In this document: positions 1-8,721 of the stretch, in pieces
Layout: the number at the start of each line of letters is the position of its first letter
Position numbering within the stretch: position 1 is the stretch's first letter
From: an uncultured Bacteroidota bacterium
Lineage (GTDB): Bacteria; Bacteroidota; Bacteroidia; Bacteroidales; SZUA-534
Assembly (NCBI GenBank): GCA_946414435.1
Contig: CAMKOM010000001.1
Location: 230,402-294,401, forward strand
Direction: 5' to 3'
DNA length: 64,000 nucleotides
Notes under the pieces: model-generated
The model's database searches: none
Seen by the model: the letters and a program-made list of their open reading frames with translations, nothing else
What the model was told of the DNA's origin: nothing
Program-made: the position numbers and the translations under genes

Positions 1-667
1 ATTCATCATATTCGGTCATTGCCATATAGTTGTAGTCGATAATCAGTCCCGCTGTCGAATTCAGCTGCGAATCTATCTTTATGGCATTCTCGAAATACTT
101 CTTCGCAGTCTCGAAAATCTTGTAATCCTTATACATAGAGCCAAGATTGCGATAAATCGACGGGAATTCCGACTCCATTCCCAAGTTGTTGTAAATATTT
201 AGTGCTTTGTGGAAGTGCTCATCAGCCGATTCGTAGTCTTTCAAGTCAAGCAGATCCTCGCCCGTGGCAATGTAGCACCGTGCTATTCCTACTGTATCGG
301 CAATAGAGTCGTAGATTATCAGAGCGCGGTAGTGGTTGGCAAGAGCTTTCTCATAGTTGCCCTTCCAGCCGTAGCACCAGCCTAAGAACTGATGGGCGCG
401 TGCGTAAGTGCTGCGGTTGCCAAGACTGGCCGACAGTTTGACCATTTGCTGGGCATATGCAAAAACCGTGTCTACGTTGGGGTGTCTGGCGCAAATCTCA
501 TTCAGTGCAACCAGTTTGCTGTCGTTGTTTGGCAACAGTCGTGCTGCGGCGATAAGGCTGTCGGCTTGTGCGGTTGTCATTGTCTGGCTGGCACCCGATT
601 GGCACGAAAGCCCCAGTGTGAGCATTACTGCGATAGTTAGGATAATATGTCGCACCGTCTGTGTCAT
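1..667 (-). CDS. TPR lipoprotein, 3' part cut off by window edge (probable signalling protein)
   Basis: The frame is open from an ATG at 667 to the left edge, so at least 222 codons are present and the C-terminus is missing. The N-terminus is a signal peptide with a probable lipobox (LGLSC), followed from about residue 60 by tetratricopeptide-like helical pairs such as ARAHQFLGWCYGWKGNYEKA and later KAIKID. Its start overlaps the stop of the upstream TPR-SpoIIE phosphatase by one base (TAATG), so the two are almost certainly translationally coupled and functionally linked. By analogy with that neighbour the missing part may hold a transmembrane segment and a phosphatase or other output domain, but this is inference only. 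Confidence 0.8.
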   Translation of the reverse strand, partial: MTQTVRHIILTIAVMLTLGLSCQSGASQTMTTAQADSLIAAARLLPNNDSKLVALNEICARHPNVDTVFAYAQQMVKLSASLGNRSTYARAHQFLGWCYGWKGNYEKALANHYRALIIYDSIADTVGIARCYIATGEDLLDLKDYESADEHFHKALNIYNNLGMESEFPSIYRNLGSMYKDYKIFETAKKYFENAIKIDSQLNSTAGLIIDYNYMAMTEYDE

Positions 668-2892
668 TACATTCTAATTCTGAATCCCAATAAAATAATG
701 TCGTCGGTCTGAGCACACTTTTTTTTCGAAGCAGGTGCACGCCAGTTGTCGATAGCGTTTTCGATGATAATTTTTTGTTCGCTAAACGGCTTGTTGCAGT
801 TCTCTTCGAGAATTTGCTTCAGACGCCGGCCTGAAAACTTTACCTGTTCACCACCATCATTATAGCCGAATTGGTCGGTGATACCGTCAGAGTAAATGTA
901 TATCGAGTCGCCTGGGGCAACGTCAATCTTCACCGTTTTGAACGGTCGAGGGTCTGGGGCGATGTAGCTTATCGGCATTCTATCGCCCTTGTACTCTGTG
1001 AGTTTCCCATCGTGAACGACCAATATCGGGCGGAAGGCACCTGCAAACTGCAAAACGGGGGAATCCTCGTCAATGATGCAGACGGCCATGTCCATTCCGT
1101 CGAGCGCCATTGCACCATCTTCCGACTGTCGCAGCGACTCTACCACATTGTCGCGCATCAGGTCGAGCAACTGGCCTGCTGTCATGCTACCGTCTTTAAA
1201 TGCAGGAGTCATTGTGATGTCAGACAATATCGACACGCCGAGCATGCTCATAAATCCGCCAGGAACACCGTGTCCCGTGCAGTCGGCAATCGTGACCAGT
1301 TTCCGCCGGCCCGATTTCATGCCCCAGTAGAAGTCGCCCGAAACAAGATCAAGAGGCCGCCATAGAATGAGCGTGTCGCCCAGCAGCTCATTCATCTGCT
1401 CGGCGGTCGGTAGCATTTTTGTTTGCATATGGTGGGCGAAGTTGATGCTCGATGCAATCTGATTGTTTATACATTCCAACTGATCTTTCTGCGACTCAAG
1501 ATCTTCGTTTCTCTTTTTAAGTTTCTTTCCAAGCAGTTTGTTCCGTTTCAAACCTTTGTAGACGATAAATGTCAGCACGGCTATCATTATCAGCACAAAT
1601 GCCGTTGATGCTGTCGACACAACGAGCCTTATTTCCTGTTCGCGGCGCACAATGTATTCTTGCTCCCTGACAATCTCGCGTTGTTGAATGATGTCGTCGA
1701 GTTCGTTTTTCAAACTCAATTTTGCCGATTTCACGACAAACTCACGGTTAAGCTGCCGTTTCTCAATAATAGTTGTCCATTCCGACCATTCGTACGACTG
1801 CTGATAGTCGCCTACAGCTTCAAAGTAGCTGGCCATTGTGTGTCCGTAGTCAACCTGGAATATTTTTAGCGGGTCTATTTCGATTAAGGCTTTGGCTGCT
1901 TTTAGCTTTTGCTTGGCTCGACCGTATTGCTTGGTTTCAATGGCGTATTTGCTTTCCCACAGTAAGTAATCGATTTGTGCAGCCACATTTTTCGCATTTT
2001 TCATCAAGTTCAGGTCGATGTTGTGGAAGAAAGCACTGCTGTCCAGAAACATCTGTCGTTGGCTGCCAACAGCGTTATGGGCGCACTCTATGTATATGTA
2101 CATCAAATTTCTGCATGCATAGGTAGCGCTTGTGTTGTCTTTTGCCGTTTTAAAAATTTCGTACGCCTGTAAGGTTTTCGCCTTGGCTTGTAGCAGAAGA
2201 CTGTCGTTGCGCATGTCGAAGTATTTGCGAAAATCGATCAGTCCAAGATATACATAGTCGTAAGCAATTTCTTCGTAGTTGTTGTTTGTGCGGATATTCA
2301 TTCGCGTGTCGATTTCGAGTGCGTGGTTAAGCAATTCGGCAGCAGTATTATATAAGTGGTGATTTATGCACATCAAGCCTAATGTCTTGCCAGTTTTGCT
2401 GATGTATTCCTCATCGTTCAATTCGTAAAAGATGTTAATGGCATTGTGCTCATATTCATTCGCCTCGTTGTACCTGTCCATGATTGCCAATATATTGGCC
2501 AGATTGTGCAGGCAGATTGCCTTGTTTCTGCGATCATGGGCTGAGTCACATATTTGTAGAACTGTTTGGTACGTTGCGGCTGCCATGCTAAAATTATTGC
2601 GGCAGAAGTAACACCATGCAATATTGTTGTATGCCCTCACAATCCTACGAGTATTGTTGGCTGCTATTGCGACGCTCAAATTGTCGAGCGCGTTGGACAT
2701 GGAGGTGTCGATGTTTTTGTGTTCAATGTAGATTAAGTTGCGTAAATGCGGTTTTGAAAATTGTGAGACATTCGCCTCCGCCTGTATCGGTGGTGTAATG
2801 TTCCATGCCGAACAAGGTATTGGTAATGAGCTGACAGCAATGATCGCTGCCAACGCAAATACAATAATCGGTGATGTCTTTTCTCGTCCCAT
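667..2892 (-). CDS. TPR-containing membrane SpoIIE/PP2C-type serine phosphatase
   Basis: The 741-residue protein has a signal peptide (roughly residues 9-30), a periplasmic block of TPR-like repeats to about residue 380, a transmembrane helix near 420-445 (FVLIMIAVLTFIVYKG), a short coiled coil, and a C-terminal SpoIIE/PP2C phosphatase domain from about residue 495. Phosphatase signatures are visible: VSGDFYW, IADCTGHGVPGGFMSMLG and YSDGITDQFG, with the metal-binding aspartates intact. The family dephosphorylates Ser/Thr, usually anti-anti-sigma or STAS proteins; the substrate here is not visible. I use the ATG at 2892 because a longer frame begins at a TTG two codons upstream. The next gene overlaps its stop. 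Confidence 0.9.
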   Translation of the reverse strand: MGREKTSPIIVFALAAIIAVSSLPIPCSAWNITPPIQAEANVSQFSKPHLRNLIYIEHKNIDTSMSNALDNLSVAIAANNTRRIVRAYNNIAWCYFCRNNFSMAAATYQTVLQICDSAHDRRNKAICLHNLANILAIMDRYNEANEYEHNAINIFYELNDEEYISKTGKTLGLMCINHHLYNTAAELLNHALEIDTRMNIRTNNNYEEIAYDYVYLGLIDFRKYFDMRNDSLLLQAKAKTLQAYEIFKTAKDNTSATYACRNLMYIYIECAHNAVGSQRQMFLDSSAFFHNIDLNLMKNAKNVAAQIDYLLWESKYAIETKQYGRAKQKLKAAKALIEIDPLKIFQVDYGHTMASYFEAVGDYQQSYEWSEWTTIIEKRQLNREFVVKSAKLSLKNELDDIIQQREIVREQEYIVRREQEIRLVVSTASTAFVLIMIAVLTFIVYKGLKRNKLLGKKLKKRNEDLESQKDQLECINNQIASSINFAHHMQTKMLPTAEQMNELLGDTLILWRPLDLVSGDFYWGMKSGRRKLVTIADCTGHGVPGGFMSMLGVSILSDITMTPAFKDGSMTAGQLLDLMRDNVVESLRQSEDGAMALDGMDMAVCIIDEDSPVLQFAGAFRPILVVHDGKLTEYKGDRMPISYIAPDPRPFKTVKIDVAPGDSIYIYSDGITDQFGYNDGGEQVKFSGRRLKQILEENCNKPFSEQKIIIENAIDNWRAPASKKKCAQTDDIILLGFRIRM

Positions 2893-3082
2893 TCGCAATG
2901 GTTTAAGTAAACTTTAAATATGCATTTTTTTTGCATACTGATCAACAAAAAATGATGTTTGCAGTGGAACATTTCTTCATGTACGCTTTTCATGGTGATT
3001 ATTAGTGTGTTGGCGATAATCTTTGTGTCTAAACATGACACAAACACCTAAATCCCGATTTCTATAATCCTAAATAATAAGC

Positions 3083-3090
3083 TACCTTTG
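3083..3090 (+). promoter_or_regulatory. -7 box (TACCTTTG) of the RNase P RNA promoter
   Basis: TACCTTTG fits the Bacteroidetes -7 consensus TAnnTTTG. It ends 6 nt before the predicted 5' end of RNase P RNA, which gives an internal calibration of box-to-start distance for the other promoters in this window. No clean -33 TTTG is seen. Confidence 0.7.
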
Positions 3091-3096
3091 TGCGCA

Positions 3097-3470
3097 GATA
3101 GCAGGCCGTCCTGTCGCGCTGCGCGAGCAGTGAGGAAAGTCTGGGCAGCACAGAGCATCGACCTTCCGAAAGAAAGGTACTTGTGAGGGTACAGAAGGGC
3201 AGAAGAAAACAACCGCCGCGCAAGCGGTAAGGGTGAGAAGGTGGTGTAAGAGACCACCAATGCCGCGGGTGACCACGGCAGTTGTGCCCCTGTCGAGATG
3301 AAAGGCCACGTATATCGCAAGCCGCTTCGGCGGGCAAGGCTGCTCGTCTTGTTTTTGGCGACAAAAGTTGCGAGGGGTAGGCCGATAGTGGTTGCGGGCA
3401 ACCGCAATTCGAGATAAATGACAGGAACTTGCGCTAGCAAGTACAGAACCTGGCTTACAGGCCTGCTATC
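3097..3470 (+). ncRNA. rnpB: RNase P RNA (class A)
   Basis: This is the catalytic RNA that trims 5' leaders from pre-tRNAs. The ends pair as helix P1 (GATAGCAGGC at 3097-3106 with GCCTGCTATC at 3461-3470). Universally conserved stretches are present in order: GAGGAAAGTC near the 5' end, GGTAAGGGTGAGAAGGTG, AGAGACCACCA, and near the 3' end AGATAAATGACAGGAAC followed by ACAGAACCTGGCTTACAGGC. The length of about 374 nt fits the bacterial class A form. A run of seven T residues directly after P1 makes P1 double as the terminator stem. Open frames on either strand across this segment are not genes. Confidence 0.96.
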
Positions 3471-3529
3471 TTTTTTTATCATCTGTGGTTTTTACATTTC
3501 CGATAAATGTTTTCGTTGTTAAAAAACGC

Positions 3530-3537
3530 TACTTTTG
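3530..3537 (+). promoter_or_regulatory. -7 box (TACTTTTG) just upstream of the lipoprotein gene
   Basis: This matches TAnnTTTG and ends 5 nt before the ATG at 3543. Using the rnpB spacing, transcription would begin on the start codon itself, implying a leaderless or nearly leaderless mRNA. Confidence 0.5.
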
Positions 3538-3542
3538 GCGGT

Positions 3543-4136
3543 ATGAATCGAACAACAAAACTGATGGTGGCAATAGCGGTGTTAGCAGCCGCTTTCTCGG
3601 CGTGCAACAACGAGCCGCCCGAGTGCGGGCTCGACCCATTTCCGCCGCTTCGCTGCCAGCTGATCCAGCTGTCGGGTAAAAAAATCGACTCACTATACGT
3701 CTACCATCACGGGCTCGACAGCATGATCGGAGTCTATGCTTCTTTGCCGTCAACACTGACATTTCCCCTCAACATAAATGGAGACACAACTTTCGTGCAG
3801 TTCACCATTGTGGGCGAGACTCAGACTGTTGTCGAACGCTACAGCAGCATTATTGGCGTGGCATCAACCCCCGAGCTCTGCATCGAGAATATCGATTGCG
3901 GCCCCGTTTACCGTTATCTTGATTTGGATTACACTTTCTATTCTGTTACTGGATACCAGGCTGTTTATCAAACCGATACAGTACGCGAAACATACAAAGA
4001 CTCTGTTTATACATATATCGACAAGCGTAAGGTGTCGGTGGATACTGTAAACTACATCATGTCGATTGACTCAATTCAATATTTCACAACCGATGTTGAC
4101 CAGGACTATGAGGTGCACGCGCGGATATTTTTTTAG
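3543..4136 (+). CDS. Small lipoprotein, DUF6452-like
   Basis: The 197-residue protein starts MNRTTKLMVAIAVLAAAFSAC, a signal peptide with lipobox FSAC, so the mature protein is predicted to be lipidated. The rest is a single small domain with an internal SPECG-like patch (ELCIENIDCG) and a Tyr/Thr-rich C-terminal third. It is followed, with a 29-nt overlap, by a DUF6048 protein. That pairing is common in Bacteroidetes and is the main reason I place it with DUF6452. I chose the start at 3543 over the in-frame ATG at 3507 because only the shorter form has an N-terminal signal peptide. Molecular function is unknown. Confidence 0.75.
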   Translation: MNRTTKLMVAIAVLAAAFSACNNEPPECGLDPFPPLRCQLIQLSGKKIDSLYVYHHGLDSMIGVYASLPSTLTFPLNINGDTTFVQFTIVGETQTVVERYSSIIGVASTPELCIENIDCGPVYRYLDLDYTFYSVTGYQAVYQTDTVRETYKDSVYTYIDKRKVSVDTVNYIMSIDSIQYFTTDVDQDYEVHARIFF

Positions 4137-4812
4137 TTTGGCAATGTTATGCGCATCGGTTGGTTGCTATGCGCAGAAACCGGTCATCGACGATATGCCG
4201 CGCCGACAGGTGTTTGTGCGCGTGGGCTACGATTTGTCGCGATTGGCTTTGCCATACGTCCGTAACAATGGCTCGCATGGGTTCGAAATGTCTGTTGATG
4301 GCGAGTTGGCCTACAACTTTTTCCCCACTGTTGAAATCGGCCAACAATCGCTCAAACGCAGCTCTGACAGCCTTAGCTACACCATGTCGGGCAATTATTT
4401 CCGTGTGGGATTGGATTACAATCTTCTCAAATACAAACATCGGCTCGACCGTGATATTTTCTTTTTGGGCGTGCGCATGGCGGCATCGCGATTCTCGCAT
4501 GAGGCCCCTGTGGCTGTAGTCAGCGGTGTGTGGGGAATGGTTGAAGGTAGCATTCCAAAAACGAATCATAAAGCGTTGTGGGGCGAGGCTGTTGTGGGAT
4601 TGAAAGGCGAACTGCTACCCAATTTTTATATGGGTGTTACGGTGCGCGCCAAGATGATGTTCACGCACTCCTCTTATCACAATATGACGCCATACATTGT
4701 ACCTGGTTTTGGTAAGGGCTTCTACCGGTTCAATGCAGGCTTGAGCTACTCAATTCTCTATGCCATTCCAATCCGAGGTGCCGGTTCCGATGGCTTTCCA
4801 CCTACTGAATAG
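4108..4812 (+). CDS. DUF6048 family outer-membrane barrel-like protein
   Basis: The 234-residue protein has a signal peptide (cleavage near GCYAQ) and alternating beta-strand pattern to a C-terminal strand, as expected of a small outer-membrane barrel. It resembles DUF6048 along its length, with the family's recognisable pieces RVGYDLSRL, TMSGNYFRVGLDYN, FLGVRMAASRF and IVPGFGKGFYRFNAGLSY. The chosen ATG at 4108 lies within the end of the upstream lipoprotein gene (29-nt overlap in a different frame), so translation is probably coupled. An earlier ATG at 4066 would add a hydrophilic leader before the signal peptide and is less likely. Role unknown. Confidence 0.82.
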   Translation: MRCTRGYFFSLAMLCASVGCYAQKPVIDDMPRRQVFVRVGYDLSRLALPYVRNNGSHGFEMSVDGELAYNFFPTVEIGQQSLKRSSDSLSYTMSGNYFRVGLDYNLLKYKHRLDRDIFFLGVRMAASRFSHEAPVAVVSGVWGMVEGSIPKTNHKALWGEAVVGLKGELLPNFYMGVTVRAKMMFTHSSYHNMTPYIVPGFGKGFYRFNAGLSYSILYAIPIRGAGSDGFPPTE

Positions 4813-4831
4813 TTATCCGATATAAACTAAA

Positions 4832-4859
4832 AAAGGCCGTCCCTAATGGAACGACCTTT
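4832..4859. terminator. Hairpin between convergent genes, likely bidirectional terminator
   Basis: AAAGG at 4832-4836 pairs with CCTTT at 4855-4859, with interrupted inner pairing around a CTAAT loop. It lies between the stop codons of the DUF6048 gene (+) and the barrel gene (-), with A and T runs on its flanks. Confidence 0.6.
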
Positions 4860-4879
4860 ATTGTTTGTGTTATGTTTTC

Positions 4880-5440
4880 TTAGAATTTGAAAGATACACC
4901 AAGATTCAGGTAGCTCATATAAGCAGAGTAGTTAAGTTCTGCCGAAAGAGCCAGATTGTCAGTTACGAAGAAACGGCAACCTGCAATACCCGCCCAATCC
5001 AATACGGTTTCTTTGTCTTTGTCATCGGTATACCATGCGTGGTCATGACCATGCCATTCATATTTCCAAGAGCGGAAGCAAGGACCTGTTGCGGCACCGG
5101 CGTGAACTTCAAATTTATCAGTAATGTTTAAACCGTAAGTTGCACGAGCCATGATTGAAAAGTTAGAGTAAATTCTTTCGTATTTCCAGTCTGCATAATG
5201 ATATTCGTCATCATCTCTGTTGAAACCGAGGAATCCACCAATTGTAAAGTGTCCCTTCCACCAAGAGTTAACAAGTACATAGTCGCCAGAAATATTGGCA
5301 CCAACACCCGGCAAGAAGCCAACATGAGCATTCAAGCTGAAATCGCCTTCATGGTTAGGAGCTTCAATAGCAGAAGCACTCTGTGCACCGAAGCACAACA
5401 TTGCAGCCGCAGCTGCTACTAGTAAACCTTTTACTTTCAT
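4880..5440 (-). CDS. Small outer-membrane beta-barrel protein
   Basis: The 186-residue protein has a clear signal peptide (MKVKGLLVAAAAAMLCFGAQ, cleavage near SASA) followed by amphipathic beta strands ending in a C-terminal aromatic strand (LNLGVSFKF), the usual outer-membrane insertion signature. The size fits an eight-stranded barrel of the OmpX/OmpA-like class. An ATG at 5440 is used; the frame runs two codons further to a TTG, which is unlikely to be the start. A TACATTTG box lies about 65 nt upstream. The gene is monocistronic and convergent with the DUF6048 gene. Ligand or role cannot be read from sequence. Confidence 0.82.
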   Translation of the reverse strand: MKVKGLLVAAAAAMLCFGAQSASAIEAPNHEGDFSLNAHVGFLPGVGANISGDYVLVNSWWKGHFTIGGFLGFNRDDDEYHYADWKYERIYSNFSIMARATYGLNITDKFEVHAGAATGPCFRSWKYEWHGHDHAWYTDDKDKETVLDWAGIAGCRFFVTDNLALSAELNYSAYMSYLNLGVSFKF

Positions 5441-5504
5441 AATCAATTGATTTTAAATTAATAAAACATGTTTTCCAGAATTGGCCAAAGCCAATTCACG
5501 AGCG

Positions 5505-5512
5505 CAAATGTA
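5505..5512 (-). promoter_or_regulatory. -7 box (TACATTTG) for the small barrel gene
   Basis: CAAATGTA on the + strand reads TACATTTG on the - strand. It predicts a leader of roughly 58 nt that contains a perfect 7-bp hairpin (AATTGGC / GCCAATT at 5479-5496) which may affect mRNA stability. Confidence 0.6.
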
Positions 5513-5963
5513 CGATATTTTTAATTGTGTTATCGTCTGATTATCGGCTGTCTACAAAAAACACCATTTAGGAACACCCTTTGGCAGCCGTGAATCATTC
5601 AAGCGTTTTCCTGCAATGCAAATCACAGCAATCTTTCCCAAAAGTCTTCATCCTTCACACCATCAATGAGTTATGCTGACACCACAAGACAAACGCCCTT
5701 TATTTATAGACCAACAGTCAATAATCAGGCTGAGAGTCGCCGTCAATCCGCCTATCGGTTGTCCGACAGTTCGGCATTTTAATCCGATAAAACCTTTTTG
5801 TTGTCGATTTTGACGTCATGGCAATGGGGAAAATCAAAAAAAACGCCCTATCTTTTGCAATGATTGTCAATGAGGTTCCATTTTTCCTGGTCAGATTCTG
5901 GAAAGATGGTTTCATTTACACATACGGGGGAATACACATTTTTAAACAATAAATTATCAGATT
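5513..5963. other. Gene-free divergent intergenic region
   Basis: About 450 bases separate the barrel promoter (-) from the GH9 gene (+). No credible coding frame or RNA fold is seen. A loose promoter-like CTATCTTTTG at 5848-5857 precedes the GH9 gene, leaving a leader of about 100 nt. The length suggests regulatory binding sites, but no palindromic operator stands out. Confidence 0.5.
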
Positions 5964-8582
5964 ATGAAGAAGATGATTGCAATTGCGATTCTGATGGCCG
6001 CCACAGCGAGCTACGCGCAGAATTTGCAACTGAACGACCGCGAATATTTTGAGCGGCAAGGTGTCAACGTGCTGGTTTTCAGCAACAGTTTCAACGGAGG
6101 TTTCAACGACGAGAAGAATTCGGGCATCGAGATTATCCATCATGGTGTGCGGACTGTTCAGGGTGGTGCTGTCCGTTTGAACAAAACGCCCGAGCAGTGG
6201 GATTTGGTGCCGAAAATGACCAGCCGCAAGGTTGACCCAGCCAAGGGCACCATTGAGGTGGCAATGCGCTACGACGATTACGATTTCGACAGCCGCGTGG
6301 TGGTAACAGCCAAAGGCAAGGCCGTTGAGATTGCCGTTTGGCTCGACAAACCCGTCCCCGAAGCTTTGACCGACGCAGGTTTCAATCTTGAATTTCTGCC
6401 GTCGCAATACTGGCTGAAAACATTTGTTATGGACGGACGGCTCAACCGCTTTCCGCGATACGCCACCAGTCAGACCGTGACGCGCCCCAACAGCGAGAAG
6501 CCGCGCCAGTTCAAGGGCTTCAAAACCTACGACGACCGCGGCACCGACCGTTTTGTTGATCCTCTGCCAATGGAGAAAGGCCGCCAGATTATAATGGCAA
6601 CCGATGACCCCGAGCGCATGATTACCGTCAGCAGCGATGCGGATTTAGAGCTCTACGACGGCCGCATGATAGCACAAAACGGCTGGTTTGTGCTGCACAG
6701 CGCTCTGCCGAAAAACAAGACAGGCAAGGTATTGACATGGACCGTGGAGCCAAACGCAATTGAAGGTTGGATTCGCCAGCCAAACATCGGATTCTCGCAG
6801 GTTGGCTACATTCCAGACCAACCAAAAGTGGCTGTCATTGAACTTGACAAGGTTGACAAACCGCTGCCAAAGGCGTCGCTCATGCGTATCAACAACGATG
6901 GTACAACAACAGAGGCTTTCAGCGCCGACGTCAAGCCATGGGGCGATTATTTCAAGTACAATTATGTCAAGTTCGATTTCTCGAAAGTCTCTGAGCCGGG
7001 TGTGTACTATATTAAATATGGCGATGTCCGCACCAACGATTTCCTGATTGACAGCCATGTTTACGACCGCATCACCGATGCCACAACCGACGTTTGGGTT
7101 CCCATCCACATGAACCACATGTATGTGACCGAAGGCTACCGCACATGGCATGGCGAGCCGTTCCGCGAAGGATATCTGCAGGCTCCGACCAGCGATCATT
7201 TCGACCTTCACCGCCAAGGCCCCACAACCGACACCAAATACAAGCCGCTTGAGTTGATTCCCGGGCTGAACATTGGCGGATTCTTCGATGCTGGCGACTT
7301 CGACATCGAGACTAACTCCAACATCAATGTGGTGCAGAATTTCATTCGCACGTGGGAACTATTCAAGCCGCAACGCGACGAGGCTTTCGTCAGTCAGGAG
7401 CAGCGCTATGTTGAGCTTCACCGCCCCGACGGCACACCCGACGTGCTTCAGTTCATTGAGCATGGAGTGCTGAATCTTGTGGCACAAGCTGAACAGATTG
7501 GCCACATGGCTTCAACGCTATCTAACTCAGTGCTTGACAATTACCATCACTTGGGCGATGCTGCCAGCATTACCGACGGTTTGCATTATGACCCGTCGCT
7601 GAAGCCTTACGAGGTGTCGGCCGACGGCAAGAGTAGCGGCACACCCGACGACATGTGGGCATTCACAACGCGCAATCCGCAACTCGATTTTCAGGCTGCC
7701 ACAATGTTTGCCGCCGCAAGCCGCGCACTGAAGGGGTACAACGACGACCTCGCGCAACGCGCTCTCACACAGTCGAAACGGCTGATGCAGGAGGCCACTG
7801 AACTAATGAGTCAGCGCCGTGGTCCGCGTGCCGACGCACAGGCTCAGGCCGATGCCGACTGGCTGACTGGTGCAGGCGATGGCAATGCAACCCAAAACAA
7901 CAACAACAACAACAACCGCCGCCGTCAGAACAACGCCCGCAACAACCGCAGCGACCTTGGCACCAATCTGCAACTCTACGCCGCCACTGGCGAGAAGCAG
8001 TATCGCGACAACTTTGAGCAGCAGATTTGGACGGCCCTCGACTTTGGCGTAACCTACACTATGCAGACGGCTCTTGACGCAGTTCCGTACATGGACGACA
8101 ACTACAAAAACAAACTGCGCCCATACGTCGCAAAATATGCCGCCTATATCGACAGCCTCGCTAACGACAATCCTTACGGAGTGCCAATCGGGCTGGGCAA
8201 CTGGGCTGGCGGTAACGCTGTTCTCAACTTTGGCACAACAGTTTGCTTTGCCCACCGCTATTTCCCTGATGTTGTGAAGCGCGATGTTGTGTTCCGTACG
8301 GCCAACTGGCTCTACGGCTGCCACCCATACCACAACTATTCGTTTGTGGCTGTTGTTGGCGCCACTCGCCCCAAAGCGGTTTTCTATGGCAACAACCGTG
8401 CCGATTTCTCGGCCATTCCGGGTAATGTGGCTCCGGGCCTGCTCTTCCGCCGTCCCGATCACTTTGAGAACTTCGACGATTGGCCATTCCTTTGGGGACA
8501 GAACGAGGGAACCATCGCAGGAAACACGCAGTACATCATCTTCGGCTCGGCTCTGAAGGACATAGTTAGCAAAAAGGATTGA
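5964..8582 (+). CDS. Secreted GH9 glycoside hydrolase (endoglucanase-like) with extra N-terminal domain
   Basis: The 872-residue protein has a signal peptide (MKKMIAIAILMAATASYAQ). Residues about 20-265 form an unrecognised beta-rich domain, followed by the CelD-type Ig-like domain of GH9 enzymes (from IGFSQVGYIPDQ, about 270-360) and a GH9 (alpha/alpha)6 catalytic domain to the end. Catalytic signatures are visible: GGFFDAGDFD near residue 440 (nucleophilic-water aspartates) and WGQNEGTI near 846 (general acid Glu). An Asn/Arg-rich low-complexity insert, encoded partly by an AAC repeat near 7897-7945, interrupts the catalytic domain at about residues 638-665. GH9 enzymes cleave beta-1,4-glucans; exact specificity is not determined. 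It converges on the xylan unit and ends at its own terminator. Confidence 0.9.
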   Translation: MKKMIAIAILMAATASYAQNLQLNDREYFERQGVNVLVFSNSFNGGFNDEKNSGIEIIHHGVRTVQGGAVRLNKTPEQWDLVPKMTSRKVDPAKGTIEVAMRYDDYDFDSRVVVTAKGKAVEIAVWLDKPVPEALTDAGFNLEFLPSQYWLKTFVMDGRLNRFPRYATSQTVTRPNSEKPRQFKGFKTYDDRGTDRFVDPLPMEKGRQIIMATDDPERMITVSSDADLELYDGRMIAQNGWFVLHSALPKNKTGKVLTWTVEPNAIEGWIRQPNIGFSQVGYIPDQPKVAVIELDKVDKPLPKASLMRINNDGTTTEAFSADVKPWGDYFKYNYVKFDFSKVSEPGVYYIKYGDVRTNDFLIDSHVYDRITDATTDVWVPIHMNHMYVTEGYRTWHGEPFREGYLQAPTSDHFDLHRQGPTTDTKYKPLELIPGLNIGGFFDAGDFDIETNSNINVVQNFIRTWELFKPQRDEAFVSQEQRYVELHRPDGTPDVLQFIEHGVLNLVAQAEQIGHMASTLSNSVLDNYHHLGDAASITDGLHYDPSLKPYEVSADGKSSGTPDDMWAFTTRNPQLDFQAATMFAAASRALKGYNDDLAQRALTQSKRLMQEATELMSQRRGPRADAQAQADADWLTGAGDGNATQNNNNNNNRRRQNNARNNRSDLGTNLQLYAATGEKQYRDNFEQQIWTALDFGVTYTMQTALDAVPYMDDNYKNKLRPYVAKYAAYIDSLANDNPYGVPIGLGNWAGGNAVLNFGTTVCFAHRYFPDVVKRDVVFRTANWLYGCHPYHNYSFVAVVGATRPKAVFYGNNRADFSAIPGNVAPGLLFRRPDHFENFDDWPFLWGQNEGTIAGNTQYIIFGSALKDIVSKKD

Positions 8583-8606
8583 TATCAATTAGATGGATTA
8601 ATAAGG

Positions 8607-8634
8607 AAACGGGGCTTAACAGTCCCGTTTTTTT
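8607..8634 (+). terminator. Rho-independent terminator of the GH9 gene
   Basis: AAACGGG (8607-8613) pairs with CCCGTTT (8624-8630), followed by a T run to 8634. Confidence 0.85.
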
Positions 8635-8663
8635 GTAGCATACAACAAAATCCTTCGATTCAA

Positions 8664-8699
8664 CAAAAAAAGAGAGCCCGCCATCGCGACGAGCTCTCT
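8664..8699 (-). terminator. Rho-independent terminator of the GH43 gene
   Basis: On the - strand AGAGAGC pairs with GCTCTCT (+ strand 8693-8699 and 8671-8677) and is followed by seven T residues (A run 8664-8670 on +). It closes the transporter-xylanase-GH43 unit. Confidence 0.8.
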
Positions 8700-8721
8700 C
8701 CTATTATTAAACAATTTAAAA

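Noticed and set aside
3048-3482. Open frames of up to 144 codons on the - strand
   Set aside because: They lie wholly across the RNase P RNA gene and have no family resemblance; the RNA explains the segment.
5718-5915. 65-codon - strand frame in the 5441-5963 gap
   Set aside because: There is no signal, domain or promoter in phase; it looks like chance in a regulatory gap.
7897-7945. AAC tandem tract as an on/off phase-variation switch
   Set aside because: Unit length is three, so slippage changes residue number but not frame; only length variation is plausible.
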